Shown in pieces: positions 1-12,200 of a stretch of DNA of 64,000 nucleotides. A program made the position numbers and the translations under genes. This DNA is from Liolophura sinensis (Eukaryota > Mollusca > Polyplacophora > Chitonida > Chitonidae): the NCBI RefSeq assembly GCF_032854445.1, contig NC_088295.1:3290501-3354500 (forward strand), given 5' to 3'. Numbering within the stretch: position 1 is the stretch's first letter; every line of letters starts with the position of its first letter. The notes under the pieces were generated by a model. The model saw only the letters and a list, made by a program, of their open reading frames with translations. It did no database searches and was not told the origin of the DNA.

Positions 1-1090
1 AGAGTTAGGAGTCAATCTGTACAATTGTCTATTAATAGTGTGACAACTGATCTTGTCCACTCCCAAACACCTCTTCGGTCACCCTGGTCGCTTCAGATGC
101 ATTGTGGTTATCCGACACCTCGAGAACAGGCTTATTGAATCCCATCAGGTTGTGTGCTCTTCGTCAAGAAGATAAACTAACTATTTAAACATATAAACCC
201 CTATTTACATGGAACGAGTCCTGTTATCTCCTTTCAGTTAACATATCAACTAATGCTTGGTTGGGAATATAGTGAGACGGTCGTTCAGGCGGAAGAGCCC
301 GTTACGTGGAGAGTTTATGGCAACCCATGGACCATGCACGGCCGTTGACAATGTTTCCTCATTCATGGGTATTTCTCACACTGGCAACAGGTCACTGCTG
401 TCATGAGCCTGCCGTGGCATCATCATTTGTTAAGAGGATCTATATGTTAGCCGTAGTCTGTTATATTACGCACTGCCAAGGCTGTATCCACTGAATGACT
501 ACATTTCCATGGGAACTGCTCGTACGTGGTCTGAATATGCACTGGTCAAGTCAGCACTATTGGATTACGGAGATGTATGCTGAATAGGCAAGCAAGCGTC
601 GCGCAAGTCATTAAAGGGGGATTAGATATGGCAATTTGAAGACAGCCGGGTATCGGCTGGCGGAAAGTCCATGCAAGCTACTTCAATGGCAATTGCTTAT
701 CCGATTAACAGTTTGTCAGTAGGAACACTCGGGATCTGTAAAATCAATGATAGCTTGTGATATGCTCATCCCTCGGGCGACAGCCTGCCAATGACCACTT
801 AACTGGCACACTTTGATGGCGACTTCACTCGAAAAGTTGCCTGGCTACAACATTAAGTGCAGACTACTTCTAATTTCTTATACCTGGCCATTTTCTACGG
901 GGGAATAAATACCTCCAACGAGAGTTGGAAAATATCACACTGCGATATCATTTGCCAGTCATCTGCTCCCAACTAAAACACGGAAGAGTAGTCCCTTCAA
1001 AAATACTGGATTAAGCGTCTATCGAATACGACAAGATTGCCATAACAAAAGATGGACAACATCTGTTTTAACAAACATGTATAACACAAA
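1..1090. other. unique sequence, no gene seen
   Basis: Mixed-composition DNA with only short open frames (longest about 62 codons at 306-494) that show no domain, signal peptide or splice context. I recognise no mobile element here. Confidence 0.5.
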
Positions 1091-1930
1091 TGGCGACGGT
1101 ATGGGGAGTAGAACTAGAGGGGCGACGGTATGGAGAGTAGAATCCGAGGGCGACGGTATGGAAAGTAAAACCACAGGGCGACGGTATGAAGTATGGAGAG
1201 TAAAACCAGAGGGCGAGGGTATGGAGAGTAGAACTAGAGCGGCGACGGTATGGAGACTAAAACCAAAGGGGCGACAGCATGGAGAGTAGAACCAGAGGGC
1301 AACGGTATGGAGAGTAAAACCAGAGGGGCGACGCTATGGAGAATAGAACCAGAGCCGCGACGGTATGGAGAGTAGAACTAGAGCGGCGACGGTATGGAAA
1401 GTAAAACCAGAGCGACGACGGTATGGAGTGTAGAACTAGGGGGTGACGCTATGGAGAGTAAAACCAGAGCCGCGAGGGTATGGAGAGTAGAACCAGAGGG
1501 CGACGGCATGGACAGTAAAACCACCGAGCGACGGTATGGAGAGTAGAACCAGAGGGCGACGGCATGGACAGTAAAACCACTGAGCGACGGTATGGAGAGC
1601 AGAACCAGAGCCGCGACGGTATGGAGAATAGAACGGGAGCGGCGACGGTATGGAGAGTAGAACCAGAGGGGCGACGGTATGGAGTGTAGAACCAGGGGGT
1701 GACGGTATGGAGAGTAAAACCAGAGCCGCGACGGTATGGAGAGTAGAACCAGAGGGCGACGGCATGGACAGTAAAACCACTGAGCGACGGCATGGAGAGC
1801 AGAACCAGAGCCGCGACGGTATGGAGAACAGAACGGGAGCGGCGACGGTATGGAGAGTAGAACCAGAAGCCGGCGGTATCGAGAGTAGAACCAGAGGGGC
1901 GATGGTATGGAGAGTAGAACCAGTAGAAAA
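1091..1930. repeat. 28-30 bp minisatellite
   Basis: About 28 copies of a unit built on GGCGACGGTATGGAGAGTAG followed by AACCAGAGG; successive cores lie 28-30 bp apart (for example 1093, 1122, 1150). Variants (GTAAAACCA, GGCATGGACAGT, GAACGGGAGCGG) recur in the same order: the block starting near 1439 is repeated from about 1695, so a group of several units was duplicated together. The array is open in several frames on both strands (1436-1793 minus, 1650-1970 plus) because the unit lacks stop codons; I do not read this as coding. Confidence 0.93.
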
Positions 1931-4900
1931 TATTACAATATATCCGAGTTATGCAAACGAGCCTCTATGAGCATGCGCTTGTAAAATCAAGTTATGCTTT
2001 GACTTGACTGTTTTGTCTCTAATGGGGGCGGGCAATTTTCGAAACCTGTGTTTACATTTCCCTCTCGTGACTATAACTCAGGCTGTTTCTTTGCCACATT
2101 CATTGCAGTGATCAGCATAATGACAAGTTCAATTGTAAATGTGAGGGGGCAAAACAAAAAAAAATGTGAACAGTCCAAGACAGTGACTGTTATGGTTCGA
2201 TTTCCGAACACTTTGTCAGAAAGGCATTGACGCTACACAGATTCATTCCAAATTATGGATCGCGCAAAGATACGAATCCGCTATACTTCGATTTGATCTT
2301 TAGTTGGCACCATCAATTTCCCGACGTTAATCGTTCAATTCCTAAGCCCACACGTGACTCAAATCAAAAGTTAGGCGCAAGACATGAAAGGGAATTAGTG
2401 ACATCTGATAACAATCCTTGACTGTCATTAAGCTCACAATGCACCCATTGTGCTGGGCTACATTTACTTGACCTGTCTGTCCAAGAAGACCCTGGGTAAT
2501 GACCAGAACCTCGCTGGCTTTTCCTTAAACCCGTCTACCTTTCTTTATCTTTGTGTTCAAACCCCTCATGTAATCAGCAACACCTGCTCGTTCTTGGGAC
2601 CTCCGTCTTCCGTATCATGTATCAAGGACTGATTGATCTTTGATGTTAATGTCGCTGTTTTCAACCACGCGGTCTATATTTGTCAGTCTATTTGCATATA
2701 TTAATCGGTACAGCATAACTCTCATCGTTAAAACAAATGAAGTGAGTATCAAACTTAATACACACACATAAAGACTCACGATATTTGACATGTGTATGTA
2801 GTGAATTCAATCCTTTTTAACCAGTTGTTAGTGTACATTACTGATTTAATGTCTTAATGTTACAAAAGCAGAGAATGAACCCTTTTTGTGTTGCAGCACC
2901 AAAGATATTATCTTAAGTATTATTTTAAAGTTCTGGTAAGGCTCTTGTCTTTACTGGGTCAATCAGCAACTACATGTACTATTAACTGCACAGCAATACA
3001 CGGTTATGATATACGAATGCATATTAGTGTTCGATTTGTACATCAACTCGTTTGAACATTTAATGTATTTGCGGAATAGGGTATGTATAAAAACTTACTG
3101 CACGAGACGTTTTGAAATAACATTATAGAACATTTCTAAATGTGTAATGAAGTCGTTCCGGACTGATCACCGTTTCAGTGATTTGCACAAGCTCAAGACC
3201 ACCCACATGATTTGTAATATTTCGTTCCAGTTTCAACGTCGACCGTTTTATCACTTAATTTTAAAAGTTCGTCTCCGAAACGATGGATAACAACAGTTCG
3301 AAGCACAGAGCCTCCAAAGCATAAAATACTGCTCCTTTGCAAATTTTCAAAGACAAACAAATATTAAATTAGTGTCCCTTTAAACATTAAATTCATGGTC
3401 TTTACCAACTCCCAAAATTGAAAATTATTTTAAGAAATTTATCTGTTTAATGGGTAATTTAACTATAAGGTGGAAAGATAAATAAACTACAATTTTTTTT
3501 ATCCCGGCTTGATGATAGGATTGGTGTCCTTGCACTTTACACATATTAACTGCAATTTAATGTGCTTCCATTCATCGAGTGAAAGCTTGTCGATAAAATC
3601 AGGAAAGATGTTTGACAGACCTAGGGATATATTTTCTTCCTATCCAACACTAAGCTTACCACCTGTCGTTTGGGTTAATATCGAGTTTTCAATGCACAAA
3701 GGGATCTCTTGGACAGAGGCATATCCTAATGTAACCAGGAATAACGGCGTAGTGCACGGTGTGTCGGTGCACGGCCTCCGTACAGAAGGATCAATCGGGT
3801 ATACCCGATACCCGGCTTCAGCTCAATACGCCACCATCTGTAGAGACAACGACTATAAAGGGAAGACATGCTGAGCACATTTTCACGTCTGTATTATAGA
3901 AACTCTACGCCAGTTATCACGCATGTCAAACTACAGGAGCTATCGATCCTCCAAGAGATGACACCATTCAACTGATTTACAAGGAAACAATTAATTACAC
4001 TGCGAGCAGGAATACCCACTTTTTAGCTGATTTTCACTGCCGTCTGTGAAGTATCACCCAGGAGAAGTTATGGCGGCTTCATTACTGATATATCAAATGA
4101 CAAAAAAAGACACAATTCCAGCGACTCGTTTCTTCACAAGTACAATAAAAAGAAGTAAGAAATCAAGTAAAAAGAATAAAACCGGCCAGATGACAGTGGT
4201 GTTCTCACAGGGTTTCATTCGAATTGAAATTCAATGTCATGTTTCGACACAAAAAGAGGCGTTATATGGGCTGCAGATATTGTCTGTAGGCCTACAGCAC
4301 TGGTAAATGGCCGGAATAAAGAAAGACGTCCAGAGAGATTGGTGAAATCATATACGTTACACAAGCAGAAATTCTAAAGTTTCCCTTTCAGCAGAAGATT
4401 GAGGTCTTAACCAATAGCAAATCAGGAGAAATGAAGATATACAACAAAGCTAATTAGTGCTCTGTGGACGAGTTGTGTTACTGATTACTTCAAGTGCTTA
4501 TATCAAATATGGTTAATAGTGTAGTGATAAATGACATTACCTTAGTCTCGACACCTGGAAGAAACGGCAAGGACTCTTCGAGAGAGGAATCCGTGAACCC
4601 TTTTTATCGGAGAAGCCAGTCTTGGTTATAACAGTTCGAAGACTGTGATAAATCCACCCAAACCTAACACAGAAGCCAATCAGCTATTCAGTAAAACCGT
4701 CCGTTAAAATACGTAAATCGTGGCTTTAGTAAATCCAAATCTCTTCTGACGTATCACAACAAACGCTGGGGTTTCTTTGCTTCAGTGGAGGAGACCCATT
4801 CACCAGGCTCCCTCAAACTCCGGGTGGGAATCGCTCTTCGTTAACCAATGCCTGGCGTATAGCCGAGAGGCGTATTGACTGTTTTACTCCTGTATCGTGA

Positions 4901-5050
4901 TGCCGTCGTTTGCATCTCGCGGGCTCTTTGACATAGCTGCCCCATTATTGGCCAGGGCCAGTCCCTTTTTTTTTTATTCATTGAGACCTCGCTCAGACCT
5001 AGAGCTACTAAACCGTCTGTACGCGGAACGCTGAGACCTCTATCCACTCC
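1931..5050. other. mostly unique sequence, no confident gene
   Basis: AT-rich, non-repetitive DNA. The larger open frames (3509-3874, 121 codons; 4046-4306, 86 codons, rich in Lys/Ser/Thr) have no recognisable domain or convincing splice context. A short coding exon could be hidden here, but nothing stands out. Confidence 0.4.
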
Positions 5051-5083
5051 GATGGCACGAAACGGTCTCGCCCTCGCTAAGTG

Positions 5084-5178
5084 CCATCGTGTCATCGCGT
5101 CGCATCATCGTGCCATCGCTTCGCATCATCGTGTCATTGCTTCGCAACCTCGTACTATCGCTTCGCATCATCGCTTCG
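5084..5178. repeat. 21-bp short tandem repeat (CATCATCGTGCCATCGCTTCG-like)
   Basis: Four to five copies of a 21-bp unit made from CATCGTG and CATCGCTTCG. The period is seven codons, so the plus-strand frame 5052-5270 reads repeated HHRxIAS heptads. The frame is short and its flanks look non-coding. Confidence 0.8.
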
Positions 5179-5195
5179 TGCCATCGGAGGGCGAT

Positions 5196-5700
5196 GGAAA
5201 GATAATTGGATGGTACAATAATGGCCTTATCCGGCTTTCATACTTTAGGCACGTTCCCGTCTCTAAGTAAAACGTTGAGATATTTAGCCACTGTTTTCTC
5301 CATACACAGAACCTCAAATCCAAACAATAGTAGTCTACAGCATTAAAACATTTCCCGAGGGGTATAAAAATGCTATCGATTTTTCCTGGGCATCATGTAT
5401 TCTCTACTTAGCAATGTGTTGCTCATCGATGTTTTCATGTATTCCTTTAACAGCAATTCCTGATATATTTTCTACGTTTTCCTAGTATTGACGAATACTG
5501 ATCATAGATCTGCAATTAACACCATTCTCTCTAGATTAACAGATTTCCCGTAATTCTGAAGCTATTCTGATTTCATTTCACCCAATTTTTCGTAAATGAT
5601 AAAGATAATAAGATCCCTTTGAACACGAATGTTTCTGGTAAAGTTCGGTTGCTAACGCATGCGTCAATCAAACACGTGTGGTTTCTTTCAACTAAACTGT
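5196..5700. other. unique sequence, nothing recognised
   Basis: AT-rich DNA without long frames, repeats or recognisable elements. Confidence 0.4.
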
Positions 5701-5884
5701 AAGTCCACAACACATTCTGGGTTAGAGGACGATGCTTTCGAAACTTTCGAAACGAAACTTGTCAAAAACCTCGTCTAAACGGTTAAGGTCTGTCTTTTCG
5801 GTATATGGATGATTAAGCATACTTACAGATATCTGGACTTCTAACTGATGTACAGTAACCACGGCGTTGTACACCACCCTTGTT

Positions 5885-5990
5885 ATTCTCTAGCTCATTG
5901 ATCTAAAGCGTTAGTCTCGCTGCACTTGACCAATGAGGCCGCAGGTTCAAATTCAATTTGAGCCTAAAGGTCCTTAACTAAGACCTGCGG
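5885..5990 (+). mobile_element. possible tRNA-derived SINE head
   Basis: The stretch TAGCTCATTGATCTAAAGCG followed about 35 bp later by GCAGGTTCAAATTC resembles the A and B boxes of an RNA polymerase III promoter. It does not close into a good tRNA cloverleaf, so a decayed SINE head is likelier than a tRNA gene. I see no tail or target-site duplication. Confidence 0.3.
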
Positions 5991-6213
5991 ACAAGCCAGA
6001 GTATCAAAATCATCAGTTGACAAAAATCAAATCAATATAAATCAAGAAAATAACGCACACCTATAAGGATTAAAACCCAGCGTTATTCTTTTGTTGGCGT
6101 TTTGGTGTCGATGGCAAAAAGGCTGTAAATTACTTGACGACATTGAGCTCTTCCAGGTGTTAAACTAAAAAACGGGTACTAATTCTGCTTTCGGTAGCAC
6201 GCCCACGAGTCGC

Positions 6214-6288
6214 ACTTTCGAGTTCACTTGTGAATCCATTCTTTTGACATCACGTCTCGTTAATTATACCACTCGTGAACTCGAAAGT
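6214..6288. repeat. perfect 14-bp inverted repeat
   Basis: ACTTTCGAGTTCAC (6214-6227) is exactly reverse-complementary to GTGAACTCGAAAGT (6275-6288), with a 47-bp spacer. The match is longer than chance would usually give at this spacing. It may be the ends of a small element or simply a hairpin; I see no flanking target duplication. Confidence 0.7.
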
Positions 6289-7914
6289 TATCTGAAGGAT
6301 TGAGCTTGTGACCTTAAACTTAGCAAGTTAAACAAAGATCGCAGACGAGGAACAGAGCCATGAAAAGTGTACTAATACATAAACCTTCTCATCAACTGCC
6401 CATGCATGTCTTCGATGACACTGTGGTAAAACAACAACAGGTATTCCTTGCCAGCAGGACAGAGGCACAAACTACCAATGCAATCACCATTTTTTTGTGT
6501 GTGTGCACGACGGGTGAAACCGTTCGTATAATTCCGAATAGCTCCTTCGACCAAATTCACTCCACGGATGGTGTTTACGAGGGTCCCTGAACGCAGCATT
6601 AGAAAGATGTATACCTTGGAATTTTTTCATCTTATCTTCTAGCTCCTATATAAATGCTGAATTAGCGAGCGACGTGAGATATTGGACAAGATAAATCAAT
6701 CAATACTGACCGACAGAGAGGATAGCAGAAGGGTCAGAATGGTTTACGAACGCAGCATATATGAATTCTTGACTGTGATTTTAAAATAGTTTAACTGAGC
6801 AAAGTGTGGAGCAATAGAATCAAGTAACGCTCTGTCTCCTCCCAGATCGTGACTGATTGATTGCTACCTAAATAAATAAAACATGTCACATCTAGTGCCG
6901 TCGTCCTTCGTGGAAACGGAAGTGAATTAATCTCTCCTAAAAGCTTTAGGTTATGTTGTGTTTTATTTGTCACGCTTTTCCAGGTCCGGCTTCAACAAAA
7001 ATCCAAGAGTACGTCAGACTTCGTGAGGGCGCATTTTATAGTGATATAAACATCTCGGGACGAGATGAAAATGGCAAATAAATAATGAACAATTGACTGC
7101 TCACAGTGGCTTCAAACTCTTGTCATGTCCGATCAGGAAAGTCAGGAGACATGAGTGTAAACCGTGCTAGTACAGAGAATGACCACTTAACGTAAAATGT
7201 GCTGCGAGGCGTATAGCAAACACACTAAAAACAGAGTGGCAGGCTTTTGTTTGTGGCCATGAATGGCAAGTGTAGCGGTGCTTCTCTCACAGGAATCTAC
7301 CGGAATATTCCGGAAATACTGTAAAAACCCTACTTGTTAGGTCTATGTATGCAGATACTATGCTTATCGTTAGACTTTAACGGTCAACTGTCTGTGAAAC
7401 TAGACATTCAAAGCTGATCTCATTCACACGCAATTCTCTGTGTTCAACCACCTATCACTGAATGCATATATTCACTGTTATCTTTGTTATGGAAATTTGT
7501 TACAAGGTAATCTGTTTAGAGCATAAACAACTCAGTAGGATCGTTATTCACACTTCACGTTTTTCTCCCCATTAACAGCAGACACTTCCTCTCTAAGGCC
7601 AAGGTCAGGCAGTTGGTGCTTTCACCTTTCTCACAACCAACTGTCGATGATATCCACAAGCACCACTAATAGTAAGAACACCTGAGGAATAGTTTACATG
7701 TATGGCATCGCCAGTTCAGCAACAGAAACATGTCTCTCATATAATAATTGATAATACACAGAAGAATTTCTTACCCAGTGATAAATCGAGTGAGTGAAAA
7801 TTCTCAAAAACCCCAATCCTATCTAGTGTATTAGTTCAGGCTGCATCTGCAGTAGATGATATTTAGAAATAAAGAGAAATATTGAAAGTTATATCATCAG
7901 TGATTGCAATTCAA

Positions 7915-8147
7915 TTACAAATACCCATGTGGTGGCAGATTGTCAATTGGTTCAGCTTCGTAGATAAGCGAGCTTTGGAATCCACTGGCAGGATGATTCA
8001 CAAATATATACGCAGTACCTATCAATGAAGCACAATCAGCTGAACACACTAGGGCGATTGACCAGCCAACAATCTGCCAAATATTACAATAAAGCCGAAC
8101 AAACATCCGAAAATGCCAGTAATCGGTAATTGTTCATTGTAAACTTC
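7915..8147 (-). CDS. candidate exon(s), unknown membrane-like product (copy A)
   Basis: This block is one of two strongly conserved between the duplicated copies: about 4 differences in 170 bp for 7945-8115 against 22461-22630, while nearby sequence is near 80%. Two minus-strand readings are possible. One is the open frame 8106-7915 (63 codons, starting MFVRLYCNIWQ), whose copy-B partner is 69 codons. The other starts at a possible acceptor (TTTCCAG, exon from 8147), joins in frame to the candidate exon 8291-8385, and reads a hydrophobic stretch (GIFGCLFGFIVIFGRLL) before a stop at 8049-8051. I recognise no family. Conservation without a known function could also be gene conversion or a regulatory element. 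Confidence 0.25.
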
Positions 8148-8290
8148 ACTGGAAATTCATTTCGATTAGACCTGTTTCTGCCAAAGACGCGGATTTATGG
8201 CGATAGTGAAATCCATTCAGATTTACGGCGTTTACGTTTTTCTATTCCTTATCCGATCAATACATTTTATATCTCCCGGTCAGAATTTAC

Positions 8291-8385
8291 CAAATTTTCC
8301 TGGTGCTGGTAACTTGGTTATACACTGATATGCTGATGGAGATGTCCTTTGCTGGAGTGATGAGTTTTCCCCAGCGTCCCTCTGC
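8291..8385 (-). CDS. candidate internal exon (copy A)
   Basis: A 95-bp minus-strand block, bounded by a possible acceptor (CCTGGTAG before 8385) and a possible donor (TTTG/GTAAAT after 8291), reads AEGRWGKLITPAKDISISIS and onward without a stop. The copy-B partner (22795-22889) has the same length. Its substitutions within the best-conserved part are mild at protein level (Ala to Thr, Tyr to Phe, Asn to Ser). The product is unknown. It lies upstream of 7915-8147 on the minus strand, so the two could belong to one gene. Confidence 0.25.
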
Positions 8386-8519
8386 CTACCAGGGCTCAGA
8401 TATACCGTTACCACGCCTCACACATACACACTTAATTTGCATTCTCTGGCCATCTGCCAAGAGAAAAGAAAATAAAATCACACGATGTGGTCGTAAAATT
8501 GCGCTTTTCAATTAGATTT

Positions 8520-9215
8520 AGAGGTAGGTTTTTCATTATTTTGTTTCCCTCTTTCTGTCAGTTTCCCAAATCATGTACATCTAAAAGCCGAAAGGTGAGA
8601 TTTTAGACATTACACTATTATAAAACAGCCATTCAGAAAGATCCCAGCCCGGCGGCAGGTGTCGGCTCCTACATGCACTTCGCGGCTCACTTACTGGGTC
8701 TATCGCTCATCCAATCTGGGATAAGGTCTGGGGCATTGTGCTGCATTTTATTTGATAGTTTACTCTATGTAACACTCAATAAGTAATGGATACTAAAGTA
8801 CTTCATCGGATTGGCATTAGAACACGAGTGTCAAAAACTTGAACGTATTTGTGTTTTTCACTCAAAAACTAAACTCTCCCTGAAATAATTCTGTTGAAAA
8901 AAAAATCCACGGGAAATCATCACGTAGTCTGATGGGTGCAGTGGGAACGGGCTTGACAAGTCCTTACACTTAACGGGAGATTTCCATCCAGTGGAGACTT
9001 GATACATGTACAAACTTGACGGCCAACCCACAACGGCCTGTTGACTTTTTGTCTACTTCGTACCATATTGAATATTTATCGACTATTTCACCGAAATACA
9101 CCCATGTGTTACTATGACAACAACTTATAGATCATACAGTAAATTTAAGTCCGAGTATCCTGGCTAAATGGTGTAAGGAAAGTCCCAGAAGGTAACTCCC
9201 GGATATCTAATGTCC
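8520..9215. other. conserved flank of the minisatellite, no gene
   Basis: Non-coding sequence matching 23040-24450 of copy B. It ends at TATCTAATGTCCATCAGAAT, just before the minisatellite; the matching point in copy B is CTATCTATCAGAGTACTGCT. Confidence 0.5.
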
Positions 9216-9218
9216 ATC

Positions 9219-12200
9219 AGAATACTGTTCCTCTGCACCAGACAGTACCAGAATAGCGCCAGTCTGTACCCACGGTAGCAAAATAGTCCCAACCTGCACC
9301 CTACAATATCAGAATACTGCTCGTCTGTACCCTACAATATCGGAATACTGATTACCTGCACAATACAATATCAGAATACTGCTCATCTTTACCCTACAAT
9401 ATCAGAATACTGCTCATCTGTACCCTACAATATCAGAATGCTGCTCGTCTGTACCCTACAATAATAGAATACTGCTCTTATGTAAAATACAATATCAGAA
9501 TGCTGCTCGTCTGTACCCTACAATATCAGAATGCTGCTCGTCTGTACTCTACAATATCAGAATGCTGCTCTTATGTACCCTTCAGTATCAGAATGCTGCT
9601 CCTCTGTACCTTACAATATCAGAATGCTGCTCATCTGTACCCCACAGTATTAGAATACTGCTCGTCTGTACCCTACAATATCAGAATACTGCTCATCTTT
9701 ACCCTACAATATCAGAATGCTGCTCGTCTGTACACTACAATATCAGAATACTGCTCATCTGTACCCTACAAAATCAGAATGCTGCTCCTCTGTACCTTAC
9801 AATATCAGAATGCTGCTCATCTGTACCCTACAATATCAGAATACTGCTCTTCTGTACCCTACAATATCAGAATACTGCTCCTCTGTACCTTACAATATCA
9901 GAATGCTGCTCGTCTGTACCCTACAATAATAGAATACTGCTCTTATGTAAAATACAATATCAGAATGCTGCTCGTCTGTACCCTACAATATCAGAATGCT
10001 GCTCGTCTGTACCCTACAATATCAGAATGCTGCTCATCTGTACCCTACAGTATCAGAATGCTGCTCGTCTGTACCCTACAATATCAGAATACTGCTCTTC
10101 TGTACCCTACAATAACAGAATACTGCTCTTATGTAAAATACAATATCAGAATGCTGCTCGTCTGTACCCTACAATATCAGAATGCTGCTCGTCTGTACTC
10201 TACAATATCAGAATACTGTTCTTATGTACCCTTCAGTATCAGAATACTGCTCTTATGTACCCTAAAATATCAGAGTGCTGCTCGTCTGTACCCCACAGTA
10301 TTAGAACACTGCTCGTCTGTACCCTACAATATCAGAATGCTGCTCCTCTGTACCTTATAATATCAGAATGCTGCTCGTCTGTACCCTACAATATTAGAAT
10401 ACTGCTCGTCTGTACCCTACAATATTAGAATACTGCTCCTCTGTACCCTACAATATCAGAATGCTGCTCATCTGTACCTTACAATATCAGAATGCTGCTC
10501 ATCTGTACCCTACAGTATCAGAATGCTGCTCTTCTGTACCCTACAATATCAGAATATTGCTCGTCTGTACCCTACAATATTAGAATACTGCTCTTCTGTA
10601 CCCTACAATATCAGAATACTGCTCTTCTGTACCCTACAATATTAGAATACTGCTCTTCTGTACCTTACAATATCAGAATGCTGCTCCTCTGTACCTTACA
10701 ATATCAGAATGCTGCTCCTCTGTACCCTACAATATCAGAATGCTCCTCGTCTGTACCTTACAATATCAGAATGCTGCTCGTCTGTACCCTACAATATTAG
10801 AATACTGCTCTTCTGTACCCTACAATATCAGAATACTGCTCTTCTGTACCCTACAATATCAGAATGCTGCTCCTCTGTACCTTACAATATCAGAATGCTG
10901 CTCATCTGTACCTTACAATATCAGAATGCTGCTCGTCTGTACCCTACAATATTAGAATACTGCTCTTCTGTACCCTACAATATCAGAATACTGCTCTTCT
11001 GTACCCTACAATATCAGAATGCTGCTCCTCTGTACCTTACAATATCAGAATGCTGCTCATCTGTACCTTACAATATCAGAATGCTGCTCGTCTGTACCCT
11101 ACAGTATCAGAATATTGCTCATCTGTCCCCTGCAATGTCAGAATGCTGCTCGTCTGTACCCTACAATATCAGAATACTGCTCATCTGTACCCTTACAGTA
11201 TCGGAGTGATGCTCCTCAGTCCCCTACAATATCAGAATGCTGCTCTTCTGTACCTTACAATATCAGAATGCTGATCGTCTGTACCCTACAATATCAGAAT
11301 ACTGCTCGTCTGTACCCTACAATATCAGAATACTGCTCATCTGTACCCTACAATATCAGAATGCTGCTCGTCTGTACCCAACAATATCCGAATGCTGCTC
11401 GTCTGAACCCTACAATATCAGAATATTGCTCGTCTGTACCCTACAATATTAGAATACTGCTCGTCTGTACCCTACAATATTAGAATACTGCTCTTCTGTA
11501 CCCTACAATATCAGAATGCTGCTCTTCTGTACCCTACAATATTAGAATACTGCTCATCTGTACCCTACAATATCAGAATGCTGCTCGTCTGAACCCTACA
11601 ATATCAGAATATTGCTAGTCTGTACTCTACAATATTAGAATACTGCTCTTCTGTACCCTACAATATCAGAATGCTGCTCTTCTGTACCCTACAATATTAG
11701 AATGCTGCTCATCTGTACCCTACAATATCAGAATGCTGCTCTTATGTACCCTACAGTATCAGAATGCTGCTCGTCTGTACCCTACAATAATAGAATACTG
11801 CTCTTATGTAAAATACAATATCAGAATGCTGCTCGTCTGTACCCTACAATATCAGAATATTGCTCGTCTGTACCCTACAATATTAGAATACTGCTCTTCT
11901 GTACCCTACAATATTAGAATACTGCTCTTATGTACCTTACAGTATCAGAATGCTGCTCGTCTGTACTCTACAATATTAGAATACCGCTCTTCTGTACCCT
12001 ACAAGATCAGAATGCTGCTCTTATGTACCCTACAATATCAGAATACTGCTCGTCTGTACCCTACAGTATCAGAATACTGCTCGTCTGTACCCTACAATAT
12101 CAGAATACTGCTCGTCTGTACCCTACAATATCAGAATGCTGCTCGTCTGAACCCTACAATATCAGAATGCTGCTCATCTGTACCCTACAATATCAGAATG

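Noticed and set aside
1436-1970. Open frames on both strands in the first minisatellite
   Set aside because: Simultaneous open frames on opposite strands of a stop-free repeat are expected and carry no coding signal.
5885-5990. Functional tRNA gene
   Set aside because: A- and B-box-like words are present but acceptor and anticodon stems do not pair; a SINE head is likelier. The same applies to the heads at 51167, 53396-53637 and 54239.
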